NCBI GenBank assembly: GCA_903813345.2
Contig: CAIIXF020000001.1
Span: 3,224,001 to 3,288,000, forward strand
Direction: 5' to 3'
DNA: 64,000 bases
Origin: Owenia fusiformis
Lineage: Eukaryota > Annelida > Polychaeta > Sabellida > Oweniidae
Part shown: piece by piece, positions 38,133 through 52,200 of the stretch
Numbering within the stretch: the stretch's first letter is position 1
How the letters are laid out: every line of letters starts with the position of its first letter
Notes under the pieces: generated by a model
The model's input: the letters and a program-made list of their open reading frames with translations, nothing else
Database searches by the model: none
What the model was told of the DNA's origin: nothing
Position numbers and translations under genes: made by a program

Positions 38133-40297
38133 ACCGTCCTCTATCACTTCACAAGTTCACATACACCTGGAACAATCATGAAACAGATACTACAAGCATT
38201 GTACAGTTTCTTTGATAATAACTTAAAAATTGAAATTTGAAAATTTCATTTAGCTAACAAAGCTGTTTTTGTTTTAACACAAATTATTCGGGGCTACATT
38301 GGTGCACTTTTCACCTAACTATCTGAAATATACAAAAGTTAGGCCCTGTGCATATGTTTCTATTTTTCGTATACTGTTGCAATATGGTCATTTGACTGCT
38401 TATCTTTTAAATTCAAAGTATTTCTTGTACTCAATAAAATTTGGAATCAGACTACGATAAATGAAATGCGAACTGTATATTTCGGAACTAGAACTATCTG
38501 CACTGTTACAGATGGCGAACACCAACCACAAACACAGAAACCACTTTTGATGGTGATATAAAAAACTTTAAAAAATTAGAAAATATACATTTTATATAAT
38601 CATGATATCGGAGAATAAGCACGAAAGGAAGGATTAGCCAGAAAACATGTCAATCATATGTCAGATGAGCATAGGAACAGGCGATACTAAGAAGTGCACT
38701 GAAAAGATTGCTTGGAGACTAAATATACTGAGTCTGAATCCCGGGATCTAATCCTCATAATGGCTAATTAGACATCAGTTTATATAAATGCCTTTAGCTT
38801 ACCAAAAATGGCACAGTCAGAGAGAATGTTTCTGGCGAAATTCTGGGACTTCAAATACTTTTAAGTTGGGAAACCGGAAGTGCTTACCTTTTTTAATTCC
38901 CGAATCTCTCCGAAATTAGCTCATCTTGGTGACTGTAAATTGCACAGCTGTATTCAATGGAGTCTTGTCATATTCGATCAGCCTCAATTTTAAAGTGTAT
39001 ATTTTATTTTTAACGTGATTTCATCGTTTTTTGTCGACTGGTAACAATCCGCGGGGCTAATGGCAAGATGGATGACTTTTGACCTGACCTTGACCGATGG
39101 TGATCACGTCATCAATATTACCAAGATGGCGGTTTCAAAATTTTCTAAAATCGCTTCAAATAATATTATGTTAATTCCTAGCGAGTTAAGATATCTCTTA
39201 GTTTGCTATTTCACAATAAGATAACAAAATGTGTAAGGAATTCGTATTTATCAATTAAAACATCACATCGACATTTGGTATTCGTAAACTAGACGATGAA
39301 GATAACGACCTCGAAATAAAACAAAAGAGCGAGGACGGGATTCGAACCCGGGCCTCCAGCGTGCTAAGCGAGGATTCTCCCCCTAGACCACCGATATGTT
39401 ACATATGGTATTGGGATTTAAACGCTACTTATTTTGAATGCTACGATTCGGAAGTGACGTCACGTTCTTCACGTTTTGTTTGAGAGCGAGAACGAGACGT
39501 GTCAGAAGCCCGGCTTTTTTGTCAGTCGACCTGTTCAAAGTACATTTAGTTATAATTATCGCTTTCCAGAACAATTTAGGAAACAATATTTTCTATCTAC
39601 GTCGATTACAAAGCATCTAAGGTACGTAAATTTATATGAACAACTGAGTCAATAGGGATAAATAGCCCAACGAGAGTCGGCGGTCTTAAAAAATACTTGG
39701 ATCTGGATGCCAGTCCTGGTATAAATATAGTTCCAGGGCAATTCGAAGAACGTATTAGATGTCCGTGAAAAATGGTGGGAAACACCAACTTTTACTCTGG
39801 TTTACAAAGACCAATTTGAACAAATCTCTCACTCAAATTCGAATTCAAGAACACAAAATAGATCTTTTAGAATAACATTTTATTATTTAAACACGTTTCA
39901 AATGATTTATATTTTGCAAATACGGAATAAAACCGAAATTATTTACCTGATTTTGAACTGTTGTTTTCGAATGGGCGATAATGGAGAACTAAATTTGAGA
40001 ACAAACCAAGTAAATATCTTCTACCACTTCTGTTTTCAATTTCATATTGGATCAGATTATGAAATTAGAAATAATCAATCATCTGAATTTTGAAATAGTA
40101 TATAATACGAATGTGCAGTTATAGTATCTAAACAGATCACAAACCTTTTGGCGACGTTGACATCCGTATATTTTCCCTCACATTTAAAACTTCCGGTTCA
40201 AGAAAAATTTCACGACTTTTGTTTTCGTAACATAAACATCATTTAGTGTCATAAACGCCTGTAATTTGGTATACTGTTTAGATCGAATTATAGAACT
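38133..40297. promoter_or_regulatory. Head-to-head promoter region of HMGXB4 and UBE3C
   Basis: A minus-strand acceptor at 38167 (catgattgttccag) and a donor at about 38883-38887 (AAAAAG|gtaag) imply a 5' UTR exon of HMGXB4 starting near 39.0 kb. Promoter-type motifs: CAAGATGGCGG (YY1-like) near 39122, a full CRE TGACGTCA near 39455, and ETS-like CCGGAAGT near 38873 and ACTTCCGG near 40189. No TATA box was seen; this fits housekeeping-type divergent promoters. Exact start sites cannot be read from sequence. Confidence 0.45.
39327..39393 (-). pseudogene. tRNA-like sequence (SINE head or tRNA pseudogene)
   Basis: Minus strand: an A-box-like TGGTCTAGGGGG, an anticodon-arm-like CTCGCTTAGCACGCTGG (AGC in the loop position), and a perfect B box GGTTCGAATCC. 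The 3' acceptor strand CCTCGCT has no complementary 5' strand and the anticodon stem has a mismatch, so it should not be an intact tRNA. It could still bind TFIIIC. Confidence 0.55.
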
Positions 40298-43200
40298 ATG
40301 TATAGTTTTGAAGGGCAATATAAAAGAAAACCTATCCAAGCCCTGGGTGGAGCTAGTAAGAAGGTAAGAAGATATTTGAGTTTTTATGACATTTTTTATT
40401 TTTTTATTTTCAAGTCCTTGTATATACAGGCCTACGGGTCGCTTATTCAGTGATTCAGTGAACTGATGCTGTCCTCCGAGTTATTATGTAACTTGGTATT
40501 TAAGAAAATTGAGACTGATAAACACTTCATAATATTATTGGTGACAGACCAGTTTGATTTTTCATTATTTCTTTCAATGACACAATGAGTCAACAGAATT
40601 GCTTTCATTCTGGACATTCTAGAAATTGCTATTTTATTATCATATCCAAACTACTATAAAATTTGTTTCATAAAAAAATTGAAAAGTCCAACTCATCAGA
40701 GCCGTGGCAGGCTGTAAGTTTGGGGCATACTAAACAGACAAAATTGAAGTCTTGATAAATTCCTAACTAAATGTCCCTTGCCTTCATTTTAGAGGTAATA
40801 CAAACCTTGATTATTATCAAAACAAAATGATTGCGTTATTCTTACAGGAACAAAAAGATGTACTGTTAGAGAATGCACGAGCTGAGAGACAAAAGCGTGA
40901 GGTAAACTGAAGTCTGCAATTCGCATCATGATATTTAACCAATCATGAACCAAAGAGAATTTTTCAACTTGCAATTGTCTCACTCTTCTTAAATCAAACC
41001 CTGAAATAATACATGTAATTTCCATTAAGGTTCAGCTGGAAAGTAACATTTTGGTAAAAAATTGCTATACCTGCACATGTTATTTTCTGGTACAAAATTA
41101 AGTATGAAGGCATGTGTGTATTTCCTTGCTTTTTTCAGAAAAGTATCATTACACTGTCTACTTTTAGTAAACCTGGAAACAGGCCAATGGTAGCACCTGT
41201 GTTGTCTGGAAACTTTGAAAGAAAATTTGGAAAAATAGAAAGTGTGAAATATCAGAATTTCCTGCATTTCCCATTGAACTCCTACTAGATATTCTTAAAG
41301 AAGACAATGTAATGATACTTTCCTGAAAAAAGCAAGGCAATTGACACAAGTCTTCATACTTTATTTTGTACCAGAAAATAACATATGCTGGTATAGCAAT
41401 TTTTTACCAAAATGTTACTTTCCAGCTGTACCTTAAACAGACTCAGAGAATACAATACATGATACAATTAAATAAATATTTGCACTTGCACAGCCTCCAT
41501 TATTTTTGCTAAGGGTTAGGTTCTCTTTGTTCACTTTTAACGTAACTTTCCATACTTCTACATTTTGGTTATTAGTCAAGTATTTTGCTTGAAAATGTGG
41601 TTGATATTTGAAAAATGCTTTCCATAGGATAGCCGCAAACAGACACAAGCTGCTATAAAGATACAGTCATATATCAGAGGCTCTTGGGCCAGAAAGAACA
41701 AGGTGAGTGGTTAACCCTAAAAGAAGTAATACTTTTATTTATATATGGAGGAGGTCATTCAGGACCAGAAACCTCTGCACTCTCTGCAAGTGTACCAAAG
41801 AAGGAGTTACTCTTTTTCAAATCTCCAATATAAGAATTGATGTCACAATAACTAGTTATGGTGACATATATACGAGTTGTTCATAAAGTCTCTTTACACA
41901 GACTATATGAATGGTAGAGACACTCTGTATATTTAAAAAATATGTGTTATACTGTTATGTAAATTAAATGCACAAAAATCTCTTGTTGCAGAGAGAAGCA
42001 TGTAGATTACAATATGATGGAAATCTTGGCCAACTATCAAGCAACAGAGCCACACAAGAACAATTGGTTTTCCTTATCAGAAACCTAGTTTACTGCTACA
42101 GAACTGAATTAGACCAGCAAAGATTGGTAAGTAGTAGATACAAATTGTAAATATGTGTAATCAGTTCAGAAATGTATGTTTGATTCAAAGCCTTCACATG
42201 TCATTTTGTTATGCCTGTACACTGTTCTAGGAAAATTTAACTAAATTCGTTTTTAAAAGCTGGGATTACCATATTTTCTCAAAAAGAAGGTATTCTAGTA
42301 GTATTCATAGTTTTACACTGCGCCTTTTGACATTTTGTAATGCTCTTTGTAGGTTAGTCTTTGCCAGATATGTTTGAAACAGAAAGACATGGTGGCATCT
42401 ATGGTTTGTGAAGGAAGGTTGCCTCAATGGGGATCCATACTGGCCATGTGTTGTGGGTAAGAATAAAACACTTTTGTCATAATGGGAGCAATGTTTCACA
42501 AATCTAGCCCATCTATAACAACTGTCTTTGAGTAATTTTAAACTGGGATAAATTCGATTTCGATATTGCAAGATTGCAAGCATTTATATCCTGAACTCCA
42601 TTAAGTTAACTGAAAGGTCAAATACAAAATAAAAGGTCAGATATAGGAAATTATAACACGAATGTCTCAAATCTGGAACATTCACAAGATGAATTTATAG
42701 ATATGAACTTCAGTTAATGGTCCTCTTCTATAGTCCAGAATTTTGAAAAGCTCAAACAACAGAATTTATGATTAAAGTTTTCACCTTCTTATGTCTTTTG
42801 GGGCTCATTACTTTTACATTATTACAATTTTAATAGTGTACTTGTTTTGATTTTCACTTTTAGCCACCTAGCAAATATTGCAAATGAAGCCAGTCAGAAC
42901 ATTACAGTTCCATTGAGGGTTGTAGAGATATTTACAAGCAGTAAGACATATATAGAGTCTGGCCTTGATCGCTCTAGGGAAGTACAGTTTATGACACATC
43001 TCCATGGAAACCTAGTTGAAAGAGGTGAGTCTCTTTCTTGGCAATCGGTTATTATATCTTTCTGAATACATTTTGACCTAGTTTGCCAGATATTGATAAT
43101 ATGTAGAAATGTGTATAAACTAATATGTTGTTTCTTAGACAAGTGTGTGTATCTACCTTTGTTTTTATAAAATTAGGTGTACATGTACATGTATCTCTAT

Positions 43201-46200
43201 TTTTACAGGATATTTCAAGTGTATGTATGCACTAATTAACGGTAGAGTACCTGACAGTATAGAGAACTCCCCAACTCCCCCTACACCTATGGCAGCTAGT
43301 GTATATGAACTCTTGGTGAAACCTCTAGCAGTTGTCAACTATAAACATGTTACAGATAATACAAAGTAGGTCAATATATTACATGTACACTGAAATGGTA
43401 TCCCTAAAGTTTCGAATATGAATGGTATATGTATGTATGAATTGATGAATTCAACCACTCGTATCTTAATATCTTAAGCTGTGAACACCTATCCAGCCCC
43501 TTCCTACTTCACCCCAGCCTATGGGGCTTTCATTATAGTCATATCACTATTATTTCACTATCATTTTTTTTATTTGATATTCCAGACAGACGATTTTGGA
43601 GGCTTTATGTAGAGAAGTGTTCTGTGTTGAGTACTCAATACAAGCCAACAATTTTATCATACCAGCCTTGGTATATGGGAATTCCAAATTCCCATTTGCC
43701 GATATGTTGCATGCATTATTACCCAACGAGAAGACCCAACATGTCAAAGATGACGATTATAAGAGAATGATATTGACTGTGCCACAGACCCCTTGGTTAC
43801 TTGGAGTTCTATTGAAGTTATCAGAAAAATATTTAGGTAAGGTACAATTTATAACTTTATTTGAATCAGAGCCATCTGATACCATTTGTAAATACCTGGT
43901 AAGTAGTAAGTAAATGATGTTATTTGTGGGAAACTAAAGTTATGTTTATGTAGTCCAAGAATTAATTTTCAGAACTTTGTATTTGGTCAGGAAGTGAAAA
44001 CCATTTTTAAAGTTGGTAGAGAGGGGAGACAAATGAACTGTGACAGAGATATGGCATTGTACAATATTTGCTAAGCCCCAGAGATAAGGCTTAACACAGT
44101 AATGTTTCATACATCATTCTTGTTCTTGATATGTTTACAGGCTCAGTGTCGCAACAAGATCTCCTCTGTTACCTAGAAATTTTACAAGCATTGATACCAT
44201 GTCTTCCGACCCCCAAAGATCTAGGGACGTTACAACAAGAAGACTCTGATTCTGAGGATGATGATGCCATGTGTATTGAGGTTTGTATAGTTTAGAAAAT
44301 ACAGATGTTATTGTGTACACTGCTGTACATACAGTCTGTACTTATGCATATGGGACATGGATTGAACTTAATCGTGAAAATGTAAGATGACTACTGGCCA
44401 ATCCTTGTCAAAATAGAGGACATCTATTGCATTTTAAATTGAATTAAAAGAATCAGTTTAATACAGTACACTGTATGTATTTTACATTTAGATTGAACCT
44501 TACCTGAGATTCAATTTAAGTCATGTGCATGGTTATATGTTTATCAGTTTTACTGACTATCAAATCATGCACAATTTTTAGTACTGTACATGTACATATA
44601 TTTGGACATATTTTACATGCATGTATTTTTCCTTTCAGGTTGACAGTAAGCTAACAGAGCTTAAAGATGATTGCATTACAAAGATAGACGCACCCTCCCA
44701 CATAGCATGTATCATATCCACAGTACAAGACAATCCAGATGAGGCGACCATAACTGCAGTCTGCACACTTTGCCATGCTCTCATGTCAGATCAAAAAATT
44801 AGTGTGCATAAATCGGGGTAATTGAAAAACCTAATAGATCACGCCACCTATTGGTATGATGTGTTTCTTACTGTTTCATGGCTGAAATTGGATTACTGTA
44901 TTGAACTAATGGTGATGGTCTTAATACGTGTATATGCTACTTTATGGTTTAAGTTAGAATTAGATTTTAAATATAAGACCTCAGAAAGATTGATAATACT
45001 GTATCTTCATGAAGAAATACTTAAATTCTTGAATTTTTTTTTGAACATTAATATATCTTTTTGTTTAAAAGTATAATATTTGTGTGATATTATGTGTATT
45101 AAAAATTGGTGCATATTTTGTTTTATTAGATTACTGAATTCACTAGCTTACAATAGTCAATTGGTGCAATACATGTGGAAATGCTGTACTGCTGTATCTA
45201 GTCTCTCAATTACAAAGTAAGTATGTTATACAATACATCATGAAATTACTGCCTTTTAGGGTAAAACATTTTGAGTTAAGATAATTAAATATTTTGATTT
45301 TCTCCAACAGTTTAAAAGTACTATTTTCCCACTTACACCAAACTGATATGTTTTCATGACACAACTTCCTAGATTCACTTATAATTTTTCAGGATTTTGA
45401 CACAAAGACAAACTGAGTACCAAATGATTACCCTATATTATATATACTAGATGTATTACAGTTTGATTCATATGTATTTTTTCAGAAAACGGGTCCCTTT
45501 ACTGCAGCAGCTATCACGAGGGTTAGAAATATCACGGGAGAATCTTGATCAAATCGTCTCACTTTTAGCCACCTTTTGTTCTCTATTCAGTCACTCAATT
45601 ACTACCCTCCATGATTCTGAATTCCACGGTGATGAAGGTTAGTTTAAGAAATGTCATTTGTTCCGCATAGTCAAATATAATGTTTGTAATTATCCCACCG
45701 AACGAAGTTCGAGGGGGATATAGAAAAGCTGTCCGTCCATCCGTCCGTTCGTCCGTTCGTGGGTCCGGGCAATAACTCAAATACCGGTTGACAGATTTCA
45801 TTCAAATTTTATAGGCTTATGCCTTATGGGTGTAGGACCTCTGCTCGAAAAGGAATTTTCAATATGGCCGCTTAATTCAAAATGGCGGCCATTTTTCTGA
45901 GAAAATGTAATCTTTAATAACTCAAATACTAGTGGATGGATTTGGTTCAAATTTTATATACTGTTGCCTTGGTACAAAGCAGCCTTGCTAAAGAAGACAT
46001 TTTCAAGATGGCTACCAAATTTCAAAATGGCGGGCATTTTTCGTAAAAAAACTGTTATCTTTGATAACTCAAAGACCATTGAATGGATTTGGTTCAAATT
46101 TTAGATGCTGATGCCTATGGACATAGGAGCTCTGCTCGAGAAAGGATTTTCAAGATGGCAGCTAAATTTCAAAATGGCGGCCATTTTTCGTAAAAAAATG

Positions 46201-49200
46201 TTATCTTTGATAACTCAAATACCATCGAATGGATTTGGTTTAAATTTTAGATGCTGATGCCTAGGGACATAGGAGCTCTGCTCAAAAAAGGATTTTCAAG
46301 ATGGCAGCTAAATTTCAAAATGGCGGCCATTTTTCATAAAAAAACATTATCTTTGATAGCTCAATTACCCTTGAATGGATTTGGTTCAAATTTTACATGA
46401 TGATGCCAAGGGACATAGGAGCTCTGCTCGAGAAGGGATTTTCAAGGTGGTGGCTAAATTTCAAAATGGCCGCCATTTTTCATAAAAGAACGTAACCTTT
46501 GATAACTCAAATACCAGTTGACGGATTTCGTTTAAATTCTATATGCTGATGCCTAGAGACAAAGAAGTTCTGCTCAAAAATAAATATTCAAGATGGCCAC
46601 TGAATTTCAAAATGGCCGCCATTTTTCCATAAAAAACGTAATTAATGATAACTCAAATACTAGTGGATGGATTTGGTTCCAATTTTATATGCTGATGTTT
46701 AGGGAAAAAGGAGATCTGCTTCAGAAGAAATTTCAAAGGCGATAGCTGAATTTCAAAATGGCTGCCATTTTTCATTAAAAAAGTAATCTTTGATAACCCA
46801 GATACCATTGGAAGGACATTCTCTGCTAAAGAAGAAATCTAAAGATGACAACTGAATTTCAAAATGACAACCATGTTTCATAAAGACATAATCTTTGATA
46901 ATTCAAATACCAGTGGATGAATTTGGCTCAATTTTTTTTATCAAAACATGTTTTGTTCGGTGGGATTTGCCACTCCGTTGAGTTGCTGTTTTTCTAGTAT
47001 TAGTATTTTTATTTGTTGTATGATGTGTATTCATTTTTTTAATTCAATTGTTGATTTATCAGGGGCTAGTTTCGTATCTCTCGTGTTACTTGTAATTATG
47101 ATCTAAATGCCAAATGAAATATGCCATTTAAATATTGTTTGTTACTTTCAACAGGAGGTTCACATATGCCATTTAAAGTATCAGAACTTGTACCTATGAG
47201 TTTGGAATTAAGAAATGCCTGCCTTGGTATAATAGAACTGGCCCATCCTGACACCAAACCAACACTTAGGGAGGATTATAGAAAAGCATTCCAGAGTGTA
47301 GGAGTCAACCTGCTTGACACTCTGTCCAAAGAACAGCTAGAGTATAAGAGAAAGACTTGGGCTCATCTTTTCAAGGTATAAATAGAGTTACTAGACTAAA
47401 GTATATTTAACATAAATATGTCAGCACCATAAGTGGTAGCATATTGTTATATAGTCTCCAACTTTTTATATATCATGTTTGGCAGTTGGTGTTTTGCTGT
47501 TGGCAATCTGCATCTGTAACAAATGGCAGGTGGTGATATATTGCATGTTAATGCCTTGTTTCTTATATCAACACAACCATTTCAACTTTGAAGACTGACT
47601 TTGATTTGATATTTGTACATAACAGCACGGTTATTATTTATTGCGCTACTCTGCCTTCATATATTTAGTCACAATTTCAATTTAAAGGTAAATGAAAATG
47701 ATTCAAGAAAATGAAGTGTTGAGTATTTTGTGTTTGATGATATTGTATTTGTAATCAATACGTATAAATAAGCGTATTATATTGGAGTATATCTCCAGTT
47801 ATTCCCAGCTATCTATGTATTGAAGCAACTGCATTTAAAAGACATTTAATCTCATTTAGGTAATAAGCCATCTAGTGAAGCAGTTACATGCGAGGGACAC
47901 TAGGAGACCTTTCTGTTCCTTTGGGCATTGGTTGGCCCCTCAAGTGAACATACAGGCTGACAAGGTAGACTTACTCCAACAATCACATGCAACATTATTC
48001 ACAATATTATGTTGTCAGTTTCAAATAAATATACTTCTTTAAAGTGTAGTGTTAGATAATGCATAGTATGATACAGACGCATTCTTCTGCATTGCTGTAT
48101 TAATGATTAGAAAATATTTTCTTTTTCCTTTCCAGCCATCCCAGATTTTCACATCTCTAGAGCAGTTTGTGAGGAAACCATTTGGTGCAAAAAGTATTCT
48201 GAACACAGATAGATATGGTAAGTGATTTGACTGAATTGATATTAGATCATAGACCTATCCATTGATCCAAGCAAAAACACTTAGGCAAATTGGCCTACAT
48301 ATGACATTGGTTTTGAGCAATGGGGTTTATAGTGTAATTCGACACACTCAATTAAAAAAAGCCACCATTTTTCATAAAAAGTGTAATCTTTGATAACTCA
48401 AATACTAGTGGTTAGATTTGGTTCAGATTTTATATGTTATTTTTGATTTGAACCTAAATAATCTTTAATCTTTGATAACTCAAATACTACTGGTCAGATT
48501 TGGTTCAAATTTTATATCTAATTTTTTATTTGAACCTAAATTTTATCATTTCTGAGTAGGAGTTTCCGATACCTACATGTTTATGGGTCCCCTACAGGGA
48601 ACTAACGTCAATTTCAATCGAGGTCTTTTGGTCAAATCCAGGCTTGGCTGAAAGAGTAATTAGCATTTATGCTTTCTTATGATAATTTGGCTAGTGAGTG
48701 GCTATTTTGAAAATTGTGACCAAGGCTGTTCAATGGGATTTGCTACTTTTTGGTGTTGCTGTTATCTTGTTTGATGTAATAGCCTTTTGACTGCCAAGTT
48801 TTTGGAAACTGTTTGTGGGGACATTGCTCAGGAAAGCTGCTTGCTTTTTCTTTCCTATGAATAATTTGAATAATCATATATTACATATTGAAATCTGCTA
48901 ATCATTGAGTTGCCATTTTTCTTTTTTCTAATTAGCATTCCATTTGAAATTCTGATATTGATTTGTCCTAAGCTTCTTAGTTCAGGGACCTATATAAGAT
49001 AACAACAAGGTTTTAAAAAACATATTTACAATTTATACATAGAACATCATTAAATACACTTGAGCATAATAAACATTTAAAAATATACAAAAATTGACTG
49101 ATGCTGTTTTAGTTATTGTCTCTATCTAGCATCTTTTCTTGAAAGTACTACATTGTTCCATATAGCAAGGTTGATACAATAGGCATATATTCTCCGTCAC

Positions 49201-52200
49201 ACCTGGAGAACTAGATCATAAGGCCATATCAGCTGTTTGATGGTCAGTAATTAGTTGGCTTTAAAATAATGTAAACCCAGAGTCATCCTTTATGTTCTGC
49301 TCGGAACCTTTGTCTTGGTTGTCCAACTTCTCTGATTTTTTTGGCAATGTCAATGCAGCAGAAACAGCATATCTGGCCTCTCTAGCCTGGAAACAAAATT
49401 ATTTGGTTTAATGTTGTTGTCAATATAGCAAAGGTTTTATGTTTGTCATTTTATTTGTCAAATGGTATTCTTTATTATTCAACAAATACATGACATGTTT
49501 GCCATTCATTGATATCATGGTTTTCACTACATTTTTAGGAATATTCTAAGTTGCAACATGACACTTACTCTCTTTTCAATTCTATGCAGAGCTCTTTGAA
49601 GGAGGGAACGTTTGTCTTTTTCTTGTTGAGATTGTGAAAACTTTGGGTCATAAAGTGGAGACATCATCAGGATAGTTTCCATTGTGCAGTCAGCCTTTGT
49701 ATAAAAGCCGTTTTTGCCAAATTTTGAAAAGTCTATCTCTGGCCATTCATATACATGTATCTCATTCAGATCTATCACCATTGTGACCTCTTCTACTTTC
49801 TCCTCATCTTCAGCATCATTGAATGGAACAATACGATTACTTCTCCTCCATACCTGTCTCGTTTCTTTGGATTTCCAAATAGCAGTCTTGCTCATGGCAC
49901 TTCTAATCCTATGACTTCTAGTTGGTTGTTTTGCCATATTCAAGTATTTGCGTAATTCGTGTCTTTGCAGATCAACTTACAAGAATTTATCTATCAGTTT
50001 TGGTCTTGCAATCTTTTTGTTTGTGCTTACCATAGAAACAATAATTCTGTTACCAAGTAATTCTTATTGTGTTGTATGACATCACATGTCTTGTTGCTAT
50101 TAAGGATAAAGCCTATAGAAACCACTGCATTAATTGCTATGTGACATCACAATAACATTTTTAGAGCCTTATTGTAAATTCATTTAATACATTTATGACA
50201 TCACAGTAGAATAAGATTATTTAGTTGTGATGTCATATTTCAGTTTCATTCATAGAAGTGAGTGTCATGGTAACATTTATAGTTTTAGGTTTGTTTTATT
50301 TTATGTGTATCCCTTCAAATTTAGATTTTTTCTAAATTTTCATTTTTGCAATAAAACAATCTGTAATGTGTGGTTTATTGTCCACATCAGCCTTTTTGGG
50401 ATTAGGATCTCTACTTGAGTAGAAATTCTGAATGTGGGAATATTTGAAAAAAATATAATCTATGATAACTCAAATACTATTTCAGTTCAAATCTCATATG
50501 CTGATACCTGAGGGGCAAAGAAGCTATATATTTTCAAGATGGCTACTGAATTCAAAATGGCTGCCATTTTCATAAAAAATGTTATTTTTCATAACTCATA
50601 TACCAGATAACAGATTTAGTTCAAGAAGGAATTTTCAAGATGCCTGCTGAATTCCAAATGATTGCCACTGTCTAGGAAAAATATTTTTTAAGGCGCAAAT
50701 ACTGGTATAATTTTTTGTTCACAATTTTATAGGCGAATGCCTCATGGTTGTAGGACCCTCTTCCCAAAAAGAATTTATGACATAAAACCATGTCACACCA
50801 TGGGTGTAGATTTTGCCAAAAGGAGATATTTAATAATGTTATCATGTTATTTTTTATTATAAATTAGCAACTGTAACAATGAAATATTATTTTTGTAATA
50901 TTTTGGATTACCCCTAAATCTGCCTCTAATCAATTACCAAATTTCTGTTTCAGCTGAAGAAGAGGAAGGTCCCCCACTCTCCACAATGGAGGTGAAAAAT
51001 CTCACAATTCTCACTGAGTTGCCATTTGTGTTGCCATTCCAGGAGCGAGTTAAGGTTTGTTTAAGCTATTATACAAAAATATTGCCTTATACATAGGGAG
51101 GGAATGTTCAATGTGCATTTCTGACCAGGGAATGATCTTTTTATTACATGATCACTATGCTATTCAATGCATAATAAAACATAAACGACATTCTATTAAA
51201 AAATGAAATAAATATAAAAAATAGAATTGAAAATATTATATGAGCATAATTCATGGGGATTATCAGCTGATTCGAACATGACTGTATTCACGCCTTCTAA
51301 TAAACTGAACAAAGTCAATATTTCAACAGGGTTATTTTCGCGAACAATACCCCTGGTAATATGAGTAATGTGTGACGTCATAACAGCGGCCCCTAGTAAT
51401 GGCGGACCATAATGAATATTTAAAACAGTTTTCATCGAATCCTAATATAGACCCCAAAGCAGGTGTAATATCGTTGAATACACCCCTTAGTGGTAGGCAC
51501 AAAGGCTTTGGTTGTGCGGGGTGCAGAAAGCGTTTGTGTCTAGCCCTGCAGGGTGTATTCGACAATATTACCCCTACTCTTCGGTCTATATTTTTTAAAT
51601 ATGTAATACAATTCTCTAAGATATTTGTCATGCATAACATTGTACAACAACACATGTATGCTATATATTTAATTGCTAGATATTCCACAAGCTGATTCAG
51701 CGAGAAAAGACAGAACACCAAGACGACAGAGGAGGCTTTATGTTGGGTCCCGCAATTAGTGTCATGATTAGACGCAACTATATTTATGAAGATGCCTTTG
51801 ATAAACTTTCCCCTGAAAATGGTAAGTTATTATTATGGTATGCTAAATGTTGGTCAAGCTGATCTTAAAATACCAGTAGAAATGAGATTTTCCATAGTCC
51901 CGTTTTATTACATTTTGCTTGTTGCAAAAATATACGATTGACAGAATTGAAGAATTCATAGTCCTACAACTCATTCCAGAACCCAACATGAAACTGCGAA
52001 TGCGGGTCCAGTTGGTGAATGCAGCGGGTCTTGATGAAGCTGGAATAGATGGCGGTGGCATCTTCAGAGAATTCCTCAGTGTACTCCTTAAAACTGGTTT
52101 TGATCCAAATCGAGGATTCTTTAAGTCTACAAGTGATAAACTGCTGTATCCCAACTGTCAGGCCCATCTATTGGTGGATAACTACACTAAACATTTCTAC

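Noticed and set aside
51399-51695. Plus-strand frame of 98 codons upstream of UBE3C exon 17
   Set aside because: It lies in the foldback at 51444-51592 and gives no recognisable protein; antisense frames there are open for the same palindromic reason.
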